64,000 bases of DNA, from the NCBI GenBank assembly GCA_009809945.1, contig WTPW01002259.1, positions 1 to 64,000 on the forward strand, given 5' to 3'. Source of the stretch: Gigaspora margarita (Eukaryota; Glomeromycota; Glomeromycetes; Diversisporales; Gigasporaceae). The notes below the pieces were generated by a model that was not told the origin of the DNA, made no database searches, and saw nothing but the letters and a program-made list of their open reading frames with translations. A program made the position numbers and the translations under genes. This document shows, piece by piece, positions 21,816-34,636 of this stretch. Positions within the stretch are counted from its first letter, which is position 1. Every line of letters starts with the position of its first letter.

Positions 21816-23219
21816 TATGTCAAATTTATAGCATGTATCATGGAAAAGGATAGTAACAAATATTAAAGAAAATAAAAAAAAATAAGAGGAGACGTAGCTA
21901 GTAATGCATAAGTAAAAAGGTTGAAAAGTGACCCCTTATATATCTTACCAATACGTAAACACATATTGCAGTATTGATACAATATTTTTGGCTAATTGAT
22001 CTGCTAATTTGCCAATCTGAAAATGTGTAACGTAATATGATCAGGAAAGTTCAAAACAAAACAAAGCCCTCAGTATTCAGTATTTTTTACACAACATGTA
22101 CTTCGCGACTCACATGATAAAACTTCATTTTAAATATAATGAATTTCTTAATCGAACAATTTATCTTGATGTATCTCGCACGAAATCATTGTGCAATAGA
22201 TTCGTTATCTTGTGCAAGATACACCCTGAATTTTTTCAATAATATAACAAAAAATAAATTTTGAAATAACTTATACAAAATCAGGTATTTTATGATATTT
22301 TTATGTTAAACACTATAACCTCATGATGCTTCTACAATTTAATAAATATGATATTAGAACAGACTAAGAGTTTTTAGCCAATCATATAAATAATATTACC
22401 TTAATTACTGGTAATTAGTTTTTATTTAAAACTCTCTAAAATATCATTAATTTATCAAACATAAATTTGTTGATTTAACTAAAAACTTAATATATAATTT
22501 ATTCAACTTAAATAAAAAGCTTAATAATAATACCTCTACTAGTACTGTATAGCGCGCCATAAAGTACCCCATTAAATAGTACCCCAATATATTAGTACCC
22601 GGGTACTGTATTAGTCTAACTGCCTTGAAGATCGATACCAGTATATACCCGGGTGCTATATTGTTCATGCATCTCCCAGAAAAACTAAAATGTATTCAGA
22701 TATTTTACTTCGCAAAATTTTTGAATAGAGGGTTTCAGAGCTAACTTATTTTGGAGAGTTTGAAAAATCCTATTTTTTGTTTTTGAAATATTTATAGTCT
22801 GAATTATTTTAGTATAATACTTATACGGAATCGATCAACCCCCTACCGAATAGAGTTCTGAGTTGTTGAAAATTTTTCAATTGATTAGTTGTATCTAAAG
22901 TTGGCAACTAATCGATTGCGGGATCACATGGCTGAAATAATTGTTTAGTTGTTTAGTTGTTTAGTTATTTAGTAGTAAGTTGTATAGTTGATATTAAAAA
23001 AAACTATCATACTTTTCACCAATTTTGAAAAAAATAGTGCAAACGTTTTTTTTTTTTTTTTTTAAGTTTTTTTTTTTATTTTATACAATACATATGACGG
23101 CATATGGCAGATTATGCATCAAATGGGTTTATTTAATTTTTTTTTATTATTATTATATTTTAGACCATTCCTAATCTTGACCTGTTTGACCCAGGTCAGA
23201 ACACTATCGTAAACCAAAC

Positions 23220-23560
23220 CTCCACGATTCCATTAAAGAAAAAGAGAATGATCGTGAAGAAGCTATCACCAAGCCTTCATGATTCCATTGAAGAAAAAGA
23301 GAACAATCGTGAAGAAGCCTCTACAATTCCATTGAAAAAAAGAGAACAATCGTGAAGAAGCCTCTACAATTCCATTGAAGAAAAAGAGAACAATCGTGAA
23401 GAAGCCATCACCAAGTCTCCACGATTCCATTGAAGAAAAAGAGAACAATCGTGAAGAAGCCATCACCAAGCCTCCACAATTCCATTAAAGAAAAAGAGAA
23501 CAATCGTGAATAATTCTATTGAAGAAAAAGAGAACAATCGTGAAGAAGCCCGCTTCTTGT
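23220..23560. repeat. Minisatellite, units of about 42-62 bases
   Basis: About seven copies of ATTCCATTGAAGAAAAAGAG followed by AACAATCGTGAAGAAGCC, with or without an extra ATCACCAAGCCTCCACG segment. The two unit lengths alternate irregularly. It lies inside the hAT element 22851-25568. Confidence 0.85.
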
Positions 23561-23712
23561 AAGCAAGATCAGATCACCCAATAGTGTTAAACTATAAAAG
23601 GAATAGTTTAATTAAAGAAGGTTGATTGACAATCAGAATTATGATGCATAATACCTTGGGGATCTATCAAGGGGGGTCTTGTATATGGTAATAATTGTTT
23701 AGTTGGTTAATA

Positions 23713-23744
<32 letters not shown>

Positions 23745-25410
23745 TTATATGCTGTAAGTCTTTATTAATTAAGATTCTTAGAACTTANNACAATTGAATA
23801 TTACAGTCTATGAGTTGTGCTATACTAATTACTTAATAACACCCACCCTAGCAATTTAGTCGTACCTTTGCTATTTTTAGAATCTAACTAACGGCTATTA
23901 CCCCATCAATTACCTTCCTAGCTGGCATACAACCTACCTATTTCTATACAAGATCTTCTATATTATTATTGGTACCTTGTTCCCCTATCCACTTCCTGCA
24001 GCAACCTTCTTTTTCTCCCAGTTTGGTTCATTCTGGCAGTTTTTCGCTTTTATTGCTCCCAAATTGGTATATATGACCTTATATTCGATTTAGTACCACT
24101 CTAATTTAAGTACATGTTGTACTGCCGCCATCGTGTTTGTATCTCAAGCCAACTTTTAGGGTGCTGCTATAACACGGTCCGTATCTCATGCCACAACCTT
24201 CCCCGAATGGGCACAGCCAGATTTATCAAAATTCTGGTTGTTATTCTGCAGTGTACTACTTGCTTTTTTAGTGCTACCATAGTTGGTATCGTCTGTAGCA
24301 TGATTGCCATAAGCTTCCCATCTAGTGTGGGTGTACTACCGACAGTCATTTTCACTTCCAGCTTGGTACTGCAAGGAGGCCTGGAACCTTGACTTATAAC
24401 GTACCAGCATGGCACCCATTACTAAAGTTAGTAATGTACAACATAGTACCTAATACAACTTTCAATCTTGTATAGCGCTAGAGGTGTTCCAAACCTAGTT
24501 AGGCCAATCCTTTACCACAGGTCTTTACCATATTCACTACATTACCCGTTACTCCAGTTTTTGTGACACTAGTATTACCCTCCCAATCAAGATCCCCTAG
24601 ACTGCCTAGGGGTTGTTAGTGCTACTCTGCTAATCGTGGATTTTACACGTGCAACCTATTTGCCCCAAAACCTTCTGCAATGTTGACCATTGCACGTAAC
24701 GTCTAGAGATTAGGCCCAGATAAGAATTACCTGGGTAACCCGTATAAGCACTCTTATCTGAGTAGAAACTTCGTTAACCGGTTAACCCAGATAAAAAATT
24801 GAAATTAGAAAATAAATAAAACAAACCGGTTTATCAAATTAAATGCGATTCACGATGTCATTTGAACCCAAGTTGGGTTCATTTGATTCAAATATTTTTA
24901 AGTCATGAAATAACCTGATTTATTTGCATTATATACTGTTATATTGGTGTTAGCCAGTTCTAACTTTTTATATAGCTCATTATTGTGACTTTTTTAATTG
25001 GACCTAAATTAAGAACTCTGAATTATTATTTGATTTTCGTAAATTAATAATAAGGAATACTAAGTTTTTTTTGATATCTTAACTGGTTAGTCGGATTAAC
25101 CGGGTTATTTGAGTTAACCAGGTTGTTATCCGGTTAAGAGTTTGTTATACGGGTCAGTTATCCGGAGTAGAAATTTTATACGGGCCTAATCTCTAGTAAC
25201 GCCAACTCTCTATGGCTAGATCTCTTTCCAGGAATTCCTATACTAGATCTGTACTTCACTTGGACTTCCATGGGGCTCCGTATTCAATTTTTGGCTCCTT
25301 TTTTAGGTTACAGAGAATTTTTCACCTCTAGCCTGACTCGAACCGTGGACCTTGACTTAACTACCGTGGGGTTTGGCAACTTAACAAGTAAGCTATAAGA
25401 CCCAAACCCC
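23713..25410 (-). mobile_element. Polyadenylated retroposon with tRNA-like head, third level of the nest
   Basis: On the - strand it begins near 25410 with a tRNA-like head (ATAGCTTACTTGTTAAG as A box; ACGGTTCGAGTC as B box). It ends with AATAAAGACTTACAGCATAT and about 20 A (T run at 23713-23738). A 13-base duplication TAGTTGGTTAATA flanks it (23700-23712 and 25411-25423). It is interrupted by the hAT MITE at 24704-25195. An 82-codon open frame at 24167-24415 has no recognisable domain and I do not treat it as a gene. Confidence 0.8.
24704..25195. mobile_element. hAT MITE, innermost level of the nest
   Basis: TAGAGATTAGGCCC and GGGCCTAATCTCTA tips, flanked by GTAACGTC / GTAACGCC (24696-24703 and 25196-25203; one mismatch). 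The words CCGGTTAACC and GGGTTAACC repeat near the ends. Confidence 0.87.
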
Positions 25411-26144
25411 TAGTTGGTTAATATAGTTGATAACTAATTGATAACTGACGATTAATTGTAATCAAACCAGTTAATAATAAATCGATTAGTTATTTAAAAA
25501 TTTTTTCCATCGATTAGTTGAAAAGTTGCCAACTAGTTGGTTTTTTCAACTAGCAATTTGGAACACTACTACCGAATACAGTACCCCTCATATATAGTAC
25601 CCACAACCATACACAGTACCCAGGGGGTACTATTTGTAGTTAACACGAGTTTTCTGATTAATACCTGGGATACTTTATAGAGCGCTATATAGTAATTCTT
25701 AATGTTTATACTTTTGCTAGTATAATTGATTCTGGGTGTATTTAATTACTTATGCTTTAATTATTTTATCAGCAGTCAAATATTTGTTTTTTATACAAAG
25801 TTTTCTTGTTATTATAACCCTTAATATATTTATATTGATGAAAAAGGGTTAAAACAACATCATTAGCAATAGATCGTTTCTGAGATTTTGATCCATACAA
25901 CTTTTAGCCAATTCAATATAACAATCAGGCATTCCAAGAGCATAACCTTTTGCAAATCATAGTTGCAAGTTTGACATCAAACGTATAATCATCAAAAGGT
26001 CTCTTCCTAGTTAACATTACTTAAATTAATTCAAAATATTATATTAAAACTCAATTAGACAAAATAAAATTTACCAGCTATACTAAACTGATAAATTTTA
26101 TTAGCAAGGATATGGTTGAATTTGACTAATAAAAAAAATATATA

Positions 26145-26464
26145 TGGGGTGTCTCCTATTAAAAGGGCCCATTTTTATAATTTTTTAAAAACTAGTTTTT
26201 ATTAAATTCGTATAAATTTTGACATAGTGAACATTTTTCAATTATAAATGAAAGTTGATTTGCATAATGAAAAAAGAGATAATTTAAAAAAAATATTACA
26301 CAAAGTTGTCTAAGACCAAGCACATCACAATAGTCACCTGCTACATTTAACCAATCAGAATTTATTAATCCCAGATCAGTCTAAAAATCAAAACAAATAG
26401 TTAAACTCAAATATCTCAAAATAAGATGAATGTAAAAATGGGCCCTTTTAATAGGGGACACCCA
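26145..26464. mobile_element. TA-flanked MITE with TGGGGTGTCTCC tips
   Basis: TGGGGTGTCTCCTATTAAAA at the left and TTTTAATAGGGGACACCCA at the right, bordered by TA. Inside both arms, GGGCCCATTTTTA follows. About 320 bases, non-coding. Confidence 0.82.
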
Positions 26465-27477
26465 TATTATTAATGTTATTTAGAGATACGGTATGATTGC
26501 AGTTAATTTTGATATAGATCTAATAGTATTATTATAGGTTATTTATAACATATTTAGAGATACACTAGCATAGTAGCCAATCGAAAATATTAAATCATGT
26601 TTTAAACTAAAAATTGTTTTAAAATTTTGTTTTAGGCGCCCATTTTCTTTTTTCAAATTCTTTTCTAATAACATTTAGCTGTAAAATTATATTCTGGTAC
26701 AAAATAGTTGTCATAGTTGATGCTGAAACCTGGGGTCTCAATTTGATGATTGTCAATTCTAATCTTTAAAATTCTAAAAAAAATTTTTAAATTTCATATC
26801 AAAAAATAGTTCTGAATTTTAGCATCAGCCACAACAATAATTAATTAAATTATAAATATATTGTCTCCAGTGCAAGGTCTTTTTCTGAATGCTTACTCAA
26901 ACCTCATATTTTGGTCTTAATCGTTAATGGATTGGGTTTAGGCTTTTGTACTAGTTGTAGTACAGTTTATAAAATAAAATTTTTAAAAAATTATATACAA
27001 AAATCTGTTAGGCGATACAAATAAAATTAACTGGTTTTCATATTCGGCCGGGTCCAAAAATTTGCTGAGTGCAAATTTTTTTTTATGCCGCAGTAGGTAA
27101 ATAACCAATCAAAATGCATAATTGTCATGCAACAGATTGAAAAGATTGCTAAGTGGTGACCGGTTCTAACAAGAGAATTTCCGGAGAGACAAGCATAAAT
27201 TTAATTAAATTCTAAATTGGGAGTTTATAGCGCGAATACTAATATAACCAAATTTAGCCCTGCACTAGTAACTAAAAAAAAAGTATATATTCAATTTACT
27301 GTCGTTACAATAAATTTCTTTTTTTAAAAAAAAAGTAACATCAACTTTTTGTATGATATCCAATACAAGTTTCTGAATATAAGAACCAAATCCTTCTCAG
27401 GTTTTTTTTAACATCAGGTAATTTATCAAATGGAGTTCATTCAATCGCATCTCCATATGTAAAAGTTCTGAGTTGAA

Positions 27478-28550
27478 ATGCTTTATGCAATTGTCAATAT
27501 CCTTATTTCTACTTGTCCATTGCATTGCTATATCAGGATCACATATAAGACAACATACTTCATTCGTGTTGCTTTTATTCGTTTAATTAGATATTATTAT
27601 TTAAGCCTACTTGAACTATATAAATGCGTCAAACATCATCATTGTTTAATGCCATTATCTGATCACACTTTTAAGATTGCATTTTGCATATCTACTGGAA
27701 GGTACAGACATGTGCCAGGCTACCTTTACGTCAAACGTCATGTCATACATCACATTTTACGTGACATATAATATGATATATGATGTATGACATATAAAGA
27801 GCCATATTTATTGGTTATACGTAGCTAGTACTTGATCATAGCTATTTGTGCAAATATACCGGATAGCAGATATAACCACCAGTACCAAGATATTCACATT
27901 GTGAATATTTACTGTTTAAATCCATTTATTTACATTAACTGAGCTCACTTATTTGCATGCATAGATATAAGTTCATTTATTATATAAGTATTTAAAATAA
28001 GTTATTCAAGCACATGAATACAGTATTTACTATTGTTGTGTCGGGCAAGAAACTGGAATGTTAGTAGAATTGAAAGAAAAGAGTTGAAATCAAAGAATTG
28101 ACTAAGGTAGGAATGATGTTAATATAAGATGCAGTAAATCGATGGCGAGTAAAAGAAAATAGGATTATTAGTACGATGAGTGAAAGAAATTGAATCAAAG
28201 GAAGGACATGAATTCTAAGAACAAACCTGAATAAGATGGACAGAACAATTCTGATGTATGATAATAAAGGTAAATCTGCATCCAATAATGAATAAAGACA
28301 TTTGATCCTTCACAAAGCTTCGCCGAAGTGGGTGATGCTAGACCTGCTGAAGAACGTCTGATACTGATGGTTGCTCTCACCATGAGAACAATGATATAAA
28401 GAATGAACATAAAGCATTCAATTATTAACAAAATTCAGCAGATACAAGATATGGTAGAGGAACACTCAGTATTGGTGATTGTTATGAATATGGGATTAGA
28501 GTCGATAAGAATGAAGGTATTTATATGTTATCTAAATAGAAAGGTAGTGC
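27478..28550. other. No recognisable gene; short open frames only
   Basis: Several frames of 60-97 codons exist on both strands but none shows a domain, a signal peptide with cysteines, or consistent splice sites. Confidence 0.4.
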
Positions 28551-28559
28551 GCATTTTGC

Positions 28560-28969
28560 TGACAATCACATCACTAACAACTTAGTTCACTGACAATTAA
28601 TTCATTGACAAGTTTATTTCATCCGACAATTGACTTATTGGTAAGTTCATTTCACTGATAATTATTTCACTAATAGCTCATTTCACTATTTCACTGACAA
28701 AGTAATACTGGCCATTGCTGTTAGTNTCAGGTTAGAATTAGAGTTAAGATTAGTNTAATTTTAAAAAATACTTNTTGNAAAAGAGCGCCAACAAGCNCNC
28801 CTAGCAATAAGTCTAGGGTTAATAAAAAAAAAAAAATACATGTTGGCGATGAGTTGTTAATGAAATAATTGTCGGTGAAGTGAACTTGTCAGTAAGTCAA
28901 TTGTCAGTGAAATAAACTTGTCAATGAATTAATTGACAGTGAACTAAGCTGTCGATGAAGTGATTGTCA
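28560..28969. mobile_element. Palindromic element of CACTGACAATT words
   Basis: TGACAATCACATCACTAACA at the left and its inverse GTGATTGTCA at the right. Both arms, over 130 bases, are built of about 11-base words like TTCACTGACAA and GTCAGTGAA, making a long hairpin. The centre contains ambiguous bases. No clear target duplication. Confidence 0.7.
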
Positions 28970-30397
28970 CACATATCCAAGTAAACATAATGCTCGAATG
29001 TTCTCAAAATTAGCTGATTACCAGAAATCTTAATTATGAATATCGACTTGTAATAGGATCGTTAAATATCTGTAATATTAGTGAATCACATGCCACTGAA
29101 ATACCACAGGACATTATAAAAAAAAAATCCTAGCTAAGGAAATAGCATCAAAAAGTGTGACAATGTAATCTAGGGCTCTGTTATAAAAATAGGAGGAGAA
29201 TGAATATCAAACATTCCTTCAATATCAAAAATCTTCTAAGTAATACCGATCTTGTTAAACATTGTTACAAAATTGAATTGCAAGATAATCTTGGATTGTG
29301 TTGCCAATATGGTACAGGCATAAATAAGAGCGTCTGAGTGTAATTTGAAGGTATAGATCCACATTATACTTTTTAATTTTATTTTATTCGCTTAATGGTA
29401 AGTACAATATTTAATTATTTTAACACCAAGTATTTCTCTATGTCATAGACATGTTGACGTAGTAGTGACTACTTTGAGAAATATATAGTTTAGTATAATT
29501 AGAGGTATTAGAGCCTTCTAATAAACAACTTACAATTATTTAATGTATTTGTTGCTCTGTGAGTTTCTTAATATGAATATATCATCTAATTTAATTTTTA
29601 ATGACTTATTTGAACCTTCAATTAAATAAAATTGAAGCTTCCAATCAACACTACACCATAAAAAAAAAGTACTGCATGTTAGTACTAGTACTTAGAAATC
29701 AATTTAGCGATACCAGAAGCACAAGTAATTCTCATCATTATTTTTTGTAGCAATAAAAAAAAAATCCATTGAAACAGAATCGTATAACAGCAACTGTTAC
29801 ATCATAACGAAAGTGGTTATTAGATTTGATGCGAGTGCATATGTAAATCGAGAATTGATTATCGATCAGTGTTCTAAACTAATCGAGTATTCGAGTATTC
29901 ACCAAACAAAAAAATTTTTTTTTGTAAATCCTACTATTCTCATCCATAGCGATAAAAGAGTTGTTTAAGGCGTTAAAATAAAGTAGCTAGCTGGCAATCA
30001 TGATATCATATTTCTTACAACATAGTTGTCCTAACTAATTTGACTATTACTCATAAAAAATTTTGCATATATAAAAAAAACCACCAGGCGGCCGGGTTCA
30101 AAAATTTTTTGAATGTTATGTAAACCAGTTTATTTTATTTGTATCGCCTTAGATATTTTTGCATTTTTTGTTTTAATATTAATAAGAAAATTATTTTAAA
30201 ATAATTTTTCTTAAATAAATATGTTATTATTTTATTTTTTTATATACTAAATTTAGTATATTTTTATATATATTTATTTTTATAAAATTATTAAAAAAAT
30301 ATCATAGGCTTATTATATTTAAAAAATTATTATTATTTATAATAAAAAATTTAACCTTATATTATAAAGTTTATTTAGTACTATAGTAATTAATATA

Positions 30398-31576
30398 CTG
30401 TCTTCCTCCTCTACAATCACCTCCTTTATAGTCACAACCTCTATATAATCACACAAATTTTAACAACCATTTTTTTTATATATAAAATACCTTTATATAA
30501 TCACAAATAGCTTATAATCACTATCACATTCTTTAGAAGATTTTTGAGATTTTTTTATTAGTAAAATACTTTTATATAATCACAATATCATATATAAAAG
30601 TCTAAATTCTACTATAGATTCCCGAAAGTAATATATATTTTGTTATGCAAAAAATCAGGAGTTTGCTTATTTTGGATTAAATTTAGTTTTTAGTAATCGC
30701 AAATAGTTGCTACATAGTGAAGTCCAAATTCTACTAAATAAATCGATTATAATCGCTTAGGTAAACTTGTTTAGAAGATCTAAATACATATACTCTAAAA
30801 TTTTTATCCAAATTGGAATATTTTTTATTATTTGACTTTTAATTTTTACGTTCGTCGAATATATTTTTTTTAAAAAATTTTATTTTTATCGTCGAATGTA
30901 AAAGTCAAAAGTCAAATAATAAAATGTTTTTTAATTTTGCTAAAATTTTACTGTATGTGTATTTTGATCTTCTTAATAAGTTTACTTAAGTGATTATCAT
31001 CGATTTACATAGTAAAAATTGGATTTTACTATGTAGTGACTATTATCGATCGTGGGAGTAGCTTATTTTTGAGTAAATAAATTTTGAGGTTTTTTGGTCA
31101 AAACAAAGAGGTAGCTTATTTTCAGGAATCTATGGTAAGTAAATCGATTAACATATTAAGAAAGCTGTTTGACATGCAAATTATACATATTCTGGAATTT
31201 TGACAAACTTGACAAACTATTATTAATTTGTTTTTTTATTATATGTTGGACAAAAAAATAATTTATTTTTTTTCGTCTAACATAAAGTAAAGAAATTTAT
31301 TAATAAAAGTTTGTCCAAATTATATGAAACTTTTAGGATATGTGTAATTNNTNNTNCNAANNANTTTACTTAATGCATAAAAGTTGATTCGCTTAGTACA
31401 ATTTGGACTTTTATATATAGCAACTATTTGTGATTATAATATTTACTTCTATATAATCACATAATATAAACCACAGTATTAAATGTGATTATATAAGGTA
31501 ATTACTATATAATCACACCTCTTTATAATCACCATTTTGCTGCAACCAACTGCGTGATTATAGAGGAGGAAGACAG
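30398..31576. mobile_element. 1.2-kb TA-flanked inverted-repeat element
   Basis: CTGTCTTCCTCCTCTA and TAGAGGAGGAAGACAG tips, each bordered by TA (30396-30397, 31577-31578). ATATAATCACA words repeat in both arms. Inside it, near 30615-31140, sits a second inverted repeat (CTATAGATTCCCGAAAG and its inverse at TTTTCAGGAATCTATGG) of the AATAAGCTACC family. Ambiguous bases lie at 31350-31363. Confidence 0.8.
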
Positions 31577-32367
31577 TAGTACCAAATAATAATCATATAT
31601 TTTTTTAACTTTATATTTAGTTAAAATTTTACTAGGTTTTATATATAAAATTTACTAATTAAATTTTTAAAAATATTATAAAATACAAAAGGTTATTAAA
31701 ATTTTAAAAAAAATTTTAAACTATAAGCTTTTAAATACAGGTTTGCAACTATTTAAAGAACTTATAAAAATTTTTTGATATAGAATTATTATTTAAAATT
31801 ATTGTAGTAGATAACTAGACTTTAAAGTGTACAAAATCTAGTACAAAGTACTACATATAAATCCTATCAATTAAAATTATCTATCAACTAGATTTGAAAT
31901 TAATTTTAGATGTGTTCAAAAGTCACTAACCACCTGTGTGATTTCAAATGCTTAAAAATTCTGCTTTGACTGATTCTAAATTTAGTGAAATTTTTTTCAA
32001 AGAAATTATCATTATATATACTTTACATACTTCCATCGAATCATGTAATATGAAACTATCAAATGCATAAAAATGTGACTACTGTTTCTTTTAACAATAC
32101 TCATTTACCAAGATGGCCAAAGTTACTATTCATTGAGGAACAAGTCAATTAATCTTATCCATTGAGGTCCATTCAGACCTTCATTGAGATTTATTTTAGC
32201 GACAGACTATATGGTAATATCTTTAAATTTAAATCAACTTTAATTCGCATAAATTCAACATGACAGTTCAAAGACTTTTTTTTTTAACGTGCCTTTAGAT
32301 TGCAAATCTATTTTACTCATAATACTTTAGTGAGTATTTGACTCGATAATTAAATCATAATACATAT

Positions 32368-32903
32368 TGTTAAAGGCAGAAATCTGGGCCGGCGTCACGG
32401 GACGGACAACCACCAACCACCAAGACCAAAGAAACACCTCACAATATACCCAATGTGAGAGGTGGTATAATTTGGCAAGGCTAAGGTGTATCGGGTATAA
32501 GGTGAGTACACGGGACAGTTTATTTAACGAGGGACAAAGAAACCGAGATCAGTTTATAATTTTTATTTACAGGACAAGTAATGACACACTTTGTCAATGC
32601 CGCTAAAGGGTACATTTCTCGTTCATTTTATACTATTTTACTTCTAATAGGATTCCTAATTTTTGTCCTCAATCCCACAATTTTTCTCACTCGTCTGGCA
32701 GAATCATGCTATATATATTGAATCTTCTTTCGATCTTGTATTTAATGTCCTTTCCGATTTAGATAAATTCATTCAATCGGTGGGCTATGTGCAAAAACCA
32801 GTTTTCTACCAGGTGATCAGTAGGTGATCACGGTACCTTCATGGGAACTCTAGCAAAATCGACGTCACGTGTTTCTGACTGACATCCAATTCCACCGCTA
32901 ACA
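32368..32903 (-). repeat. 3' LTR
   Basis: 536 bases, paired with 34997-35528. On the + strand it reads TGTTAAAGG...CGCTAACA. GC-richer than the other LTR at matching sites (for example GGCCGGCGTCACGGGACGG versus GGCTAGTATCACGAGATGG). Confidence 0.88.
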
Positions 32904-33245
32904 ATTCTCCTCACCTTAATTTTTCACGTCCCGTGAAAAATAACTATACAATTCGATTTCTCTTTTTCCTAACTAAACAAAAAAAAACTACCTAAAAAAA
33001 CAAATTTACAAGAAAGAAAAGAAAAAAAAATAATTTCTACGAAATAAAAACGTTTGGTTTAACTCTAACTAAACTAAAAAAAAAAAACTAAACTAAAAAT
33101 TATTTAACGTCGCATTTATTTTTTTATTTTTTTATTTTTTTATATAACTCTCTTACTTTTTTTTTTTTTTTATTTTTCTCTTTTTTTTTCACTTTCAATA
33201 TGATTATTTTTTTATTTTCTTATTATTTATTTATTTTTTATTTCT

Positions 33246-33899
33246 TTAGCAATTCCCTCCAGGATCGAAGATACAGGTACCTTTCCACAACGGCAACAAG
33301 TACTGGGTGGCTCTTTTTATCAGCTTCTTTATGCACCAGATTCGATTTAACTTTTCTAACCCTATCTCTCTTTTATTTTTAATACAGGGACATTTTCGGN
33401 TCTNGATNCTTACNATATAGNCTACNGGNGGCTTNNTTTGTCCTATGTCCATTTTTACATATTTTCGTCTGACCTTACTTCGCCTTAAAAATCTATTAAT
33501 CTTTTCCTTCCAACTTTTGCAGGTGTGTTCAAGACTTACTCCGTTTTGGTCATAAGGTCCACCAGGGTCGAATTGTCCAGTTGCAAACCCATCTTTAGCA
33601 CTTCTTATATACCATTCAAATAATTTACCCTTTCCGTTCTCAATCATGCTTTTATGTATTACACAGGTATCCGAGGTGTAATCGACTTCAGCAACTTCCA
33701 TGATGGTAAGTTCTTTCTCTTCCTTACTCCACTTAGCCGTTTGATGAAATTTATTCACTTTTTCTAACCACAAATCACACGCACGAATTAAGGCTTCTCC
33801 TTCCAGAGGTCTTTCGCTTCGATTGCCCTTATCATGATTATTCTCATCCTCATCGACTAACGTTACATTATCACTTTCTTCTAGTTCTTTACCGTTCAT
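33246..33899 (-). CDS. Downstream frame of the LTR element, with Sel1-like segment
   Basis: 217 codons, but 33400-33436 contains ambiguous bases. The N-terminal third is acidic. It contains ACDLWLEKVNKFHQTAKW (about residues 39-56) and, later, a related TCKSWKEKINRFLRRSK, suggesting an internal repeat. A segment LFEWYIRSAKDGFATGQF (about residues 93-110) resembles Sel1-type repeats (WY...A..G...AQ). It continues the gag frame after stops near 33902-34126, so it is probably the damaged 3' half of one long gag-like protein. Function unknown; the Sel1 resemblance is tentative. Confidence 0.5.
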   Translation of the reverse strand: MNGKELEESDNVTLVDEDENNHDKGNRSERPLEGEALIRACDLWLEKVNKFHQTAKWSKEEKELTIMEVAEVDYTSDTCVIHKSMIENGKGKLFEWYIRSAKDGFATGQFDPGGPYDQNGVSLEHTCKSWKEKINRFLRRSKVRRKYVKMDIGQXKXXVXYXVXIXXRKCPCIKNKREIGLEKLNRIWCIKKLIKRATQYLLPLWKGTCIFDPGGNC

Positions 33900-34126
33900 G
33901 ATTTCTTATTTCGGGTCCAATTCCGTTCCTCTATCCTCATCCATCTCAGTCGACTCTTGATAATTCAGGGGTGCTTCTTTTTAACTTCAACACCTTCATA
34001 TTTATTCGCTTCGACTCCAAACTCCTTCTCTTTGTCCTTTTTAACACGAATTTCTTCAGGAGGTTCTCGGATGTCTTCTTCTGGGGCCCACTTTCATACA
34101 ATGGTTTCGACTTTGGCGGCAAGATT

Positions 34127-34636
34127 TTAGAAAAGGGGACCTAAGTCTACTTTTTCTTCTTTTGTAGAACCAAGCTCAGCACTTTTGAAAGGCTCTTCTG
34201 GGACATAGTACAAATCAAGAATCTCCGTGACAGGACCTTTTGTATATTGGGGTTTTGGGAAAACTTTCGGCGCAGCAAATATATGGGGCACAGAAGGTGG
34301 ACTTTCTATGGATGCGGCTATTCGGACATACGGAGGCAAGTATGTGATATTTTCTTTTTCCTCTCGCATTATTTCCTCTATGATTTCCACTATAAATTCT
34401 AAGGCTCGAGGAATTTGCTCGTCATCAAGCTTATGATCTTTAAAGGCTCTGTCGATAATTTTCTGTACTTCTGTGGCTTGCTCTTCGGTGAGTACGCCAA
34501 AAAGGGCAGTGCACGTTTCATCCAAGTAGGTCACTTGCAGGCATCTATTAACAACGTGGTCTCTTACTCCACAGTAGGAGCATCTCGTTTCATGGCGGAG
34601 GCTTCGTCTAGTAGCTTGATTCAGTTGGACTTGCAT
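34127..34636 (-). CDS. Gag-like protein with CCHC zinc knuckle
   Basis: 169 codons. Near the start is CSYCGVRDHVVNRC, a C-x2-C-x4-H-x4-C knuckle of the kind that binds nucleic acid in Gag proteins. An acidic helical region (about 40-90) and a Pro-rich part (about 95-130) follow. A short upstream frame (MIFTRRKYLTKDELKAK, from near 34709) ends in a stop just before this ATG, so the original protein may have begun there. No protease or polymerase follows. Confidence 0.65.
   Translation of the reverse strand: MQVQLNQATRRSLRHETRCSYCGVRDHVVNRCLQVTYLDETCTALFGVLTEEQATEVQKIIDRAFKDHKLDDEQIPRALEFIVEIIEEIMREEKENITYLPPYVRIAASIESPPSVPHIFAAPKVFPKPQYTKGPVTEILDLYYVPEEPFKSAELGSTKEEKVDLGPLF

Larger units (their letters stand above)
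22851..25568. mobile_element. hAT element, second level of the nest
   Basis: The tips TAGAGTTCTGAGTTG and, inverted, TAGTGTTCCAAATTG are flanked by a perfect 8-bp duplication CTACCGAA (22843-22850 and 25569-25576). Subterminal words are TTAGTTGTTTAGTTG and AACTAATCGATT. It contains a minisatellite (23220-23560) and the retroposon at 23713-25410. No transposase frame. Confidence 0.88.
22545..25692. mobile_element. Outer TA-flanked element of a four-level nest
   Basis: CTGTATAGCGCGCCATAAAG at the left matches the inverse of the right end (CTATATAGCGCTCTATAAAG), with TA on both sides (22543-22544, 25693-25694). GTACCCC-type words repeat inside both arms. The element was split by the hAT element 22851-25568; its own sequence totals about 430 bases. 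Confidence 0.82.
27009..30151. mobile_element. Possible larger element bracketed by ~35-base inverted repeats
   Basis: AGGCGATACAAATAAAATTA (from 27010) reappears inverted at 30119-30151, with the similarity extending to ACTGGTTTTCATA / ACTGGTTTACATA. A C/G-rich CGGCCGGGT word lies near both. No target duplication was found and the 3.1 kb between them shows no transposase, so this may be two unrelated members of a repeat in opposite orientation. Confidence 0.35.

Noticed and set aside
23220..23560. CRISPR-like array
   Set aside because: Units are contiguous with no unique spacers, in a eukaryotic transposon.
27478..27771. 97-codon open frame as a gene
   Set aside because: No domain, no splice partners and no signal peptide; the length is expected by chance.
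33246..33899. A host Sel1-repeat gene independent of the LTR element
   Set aside because: It sits between the paired LTRs on the element's coding strand and follows the zinc-knuckle frame, so it belongs to the element.
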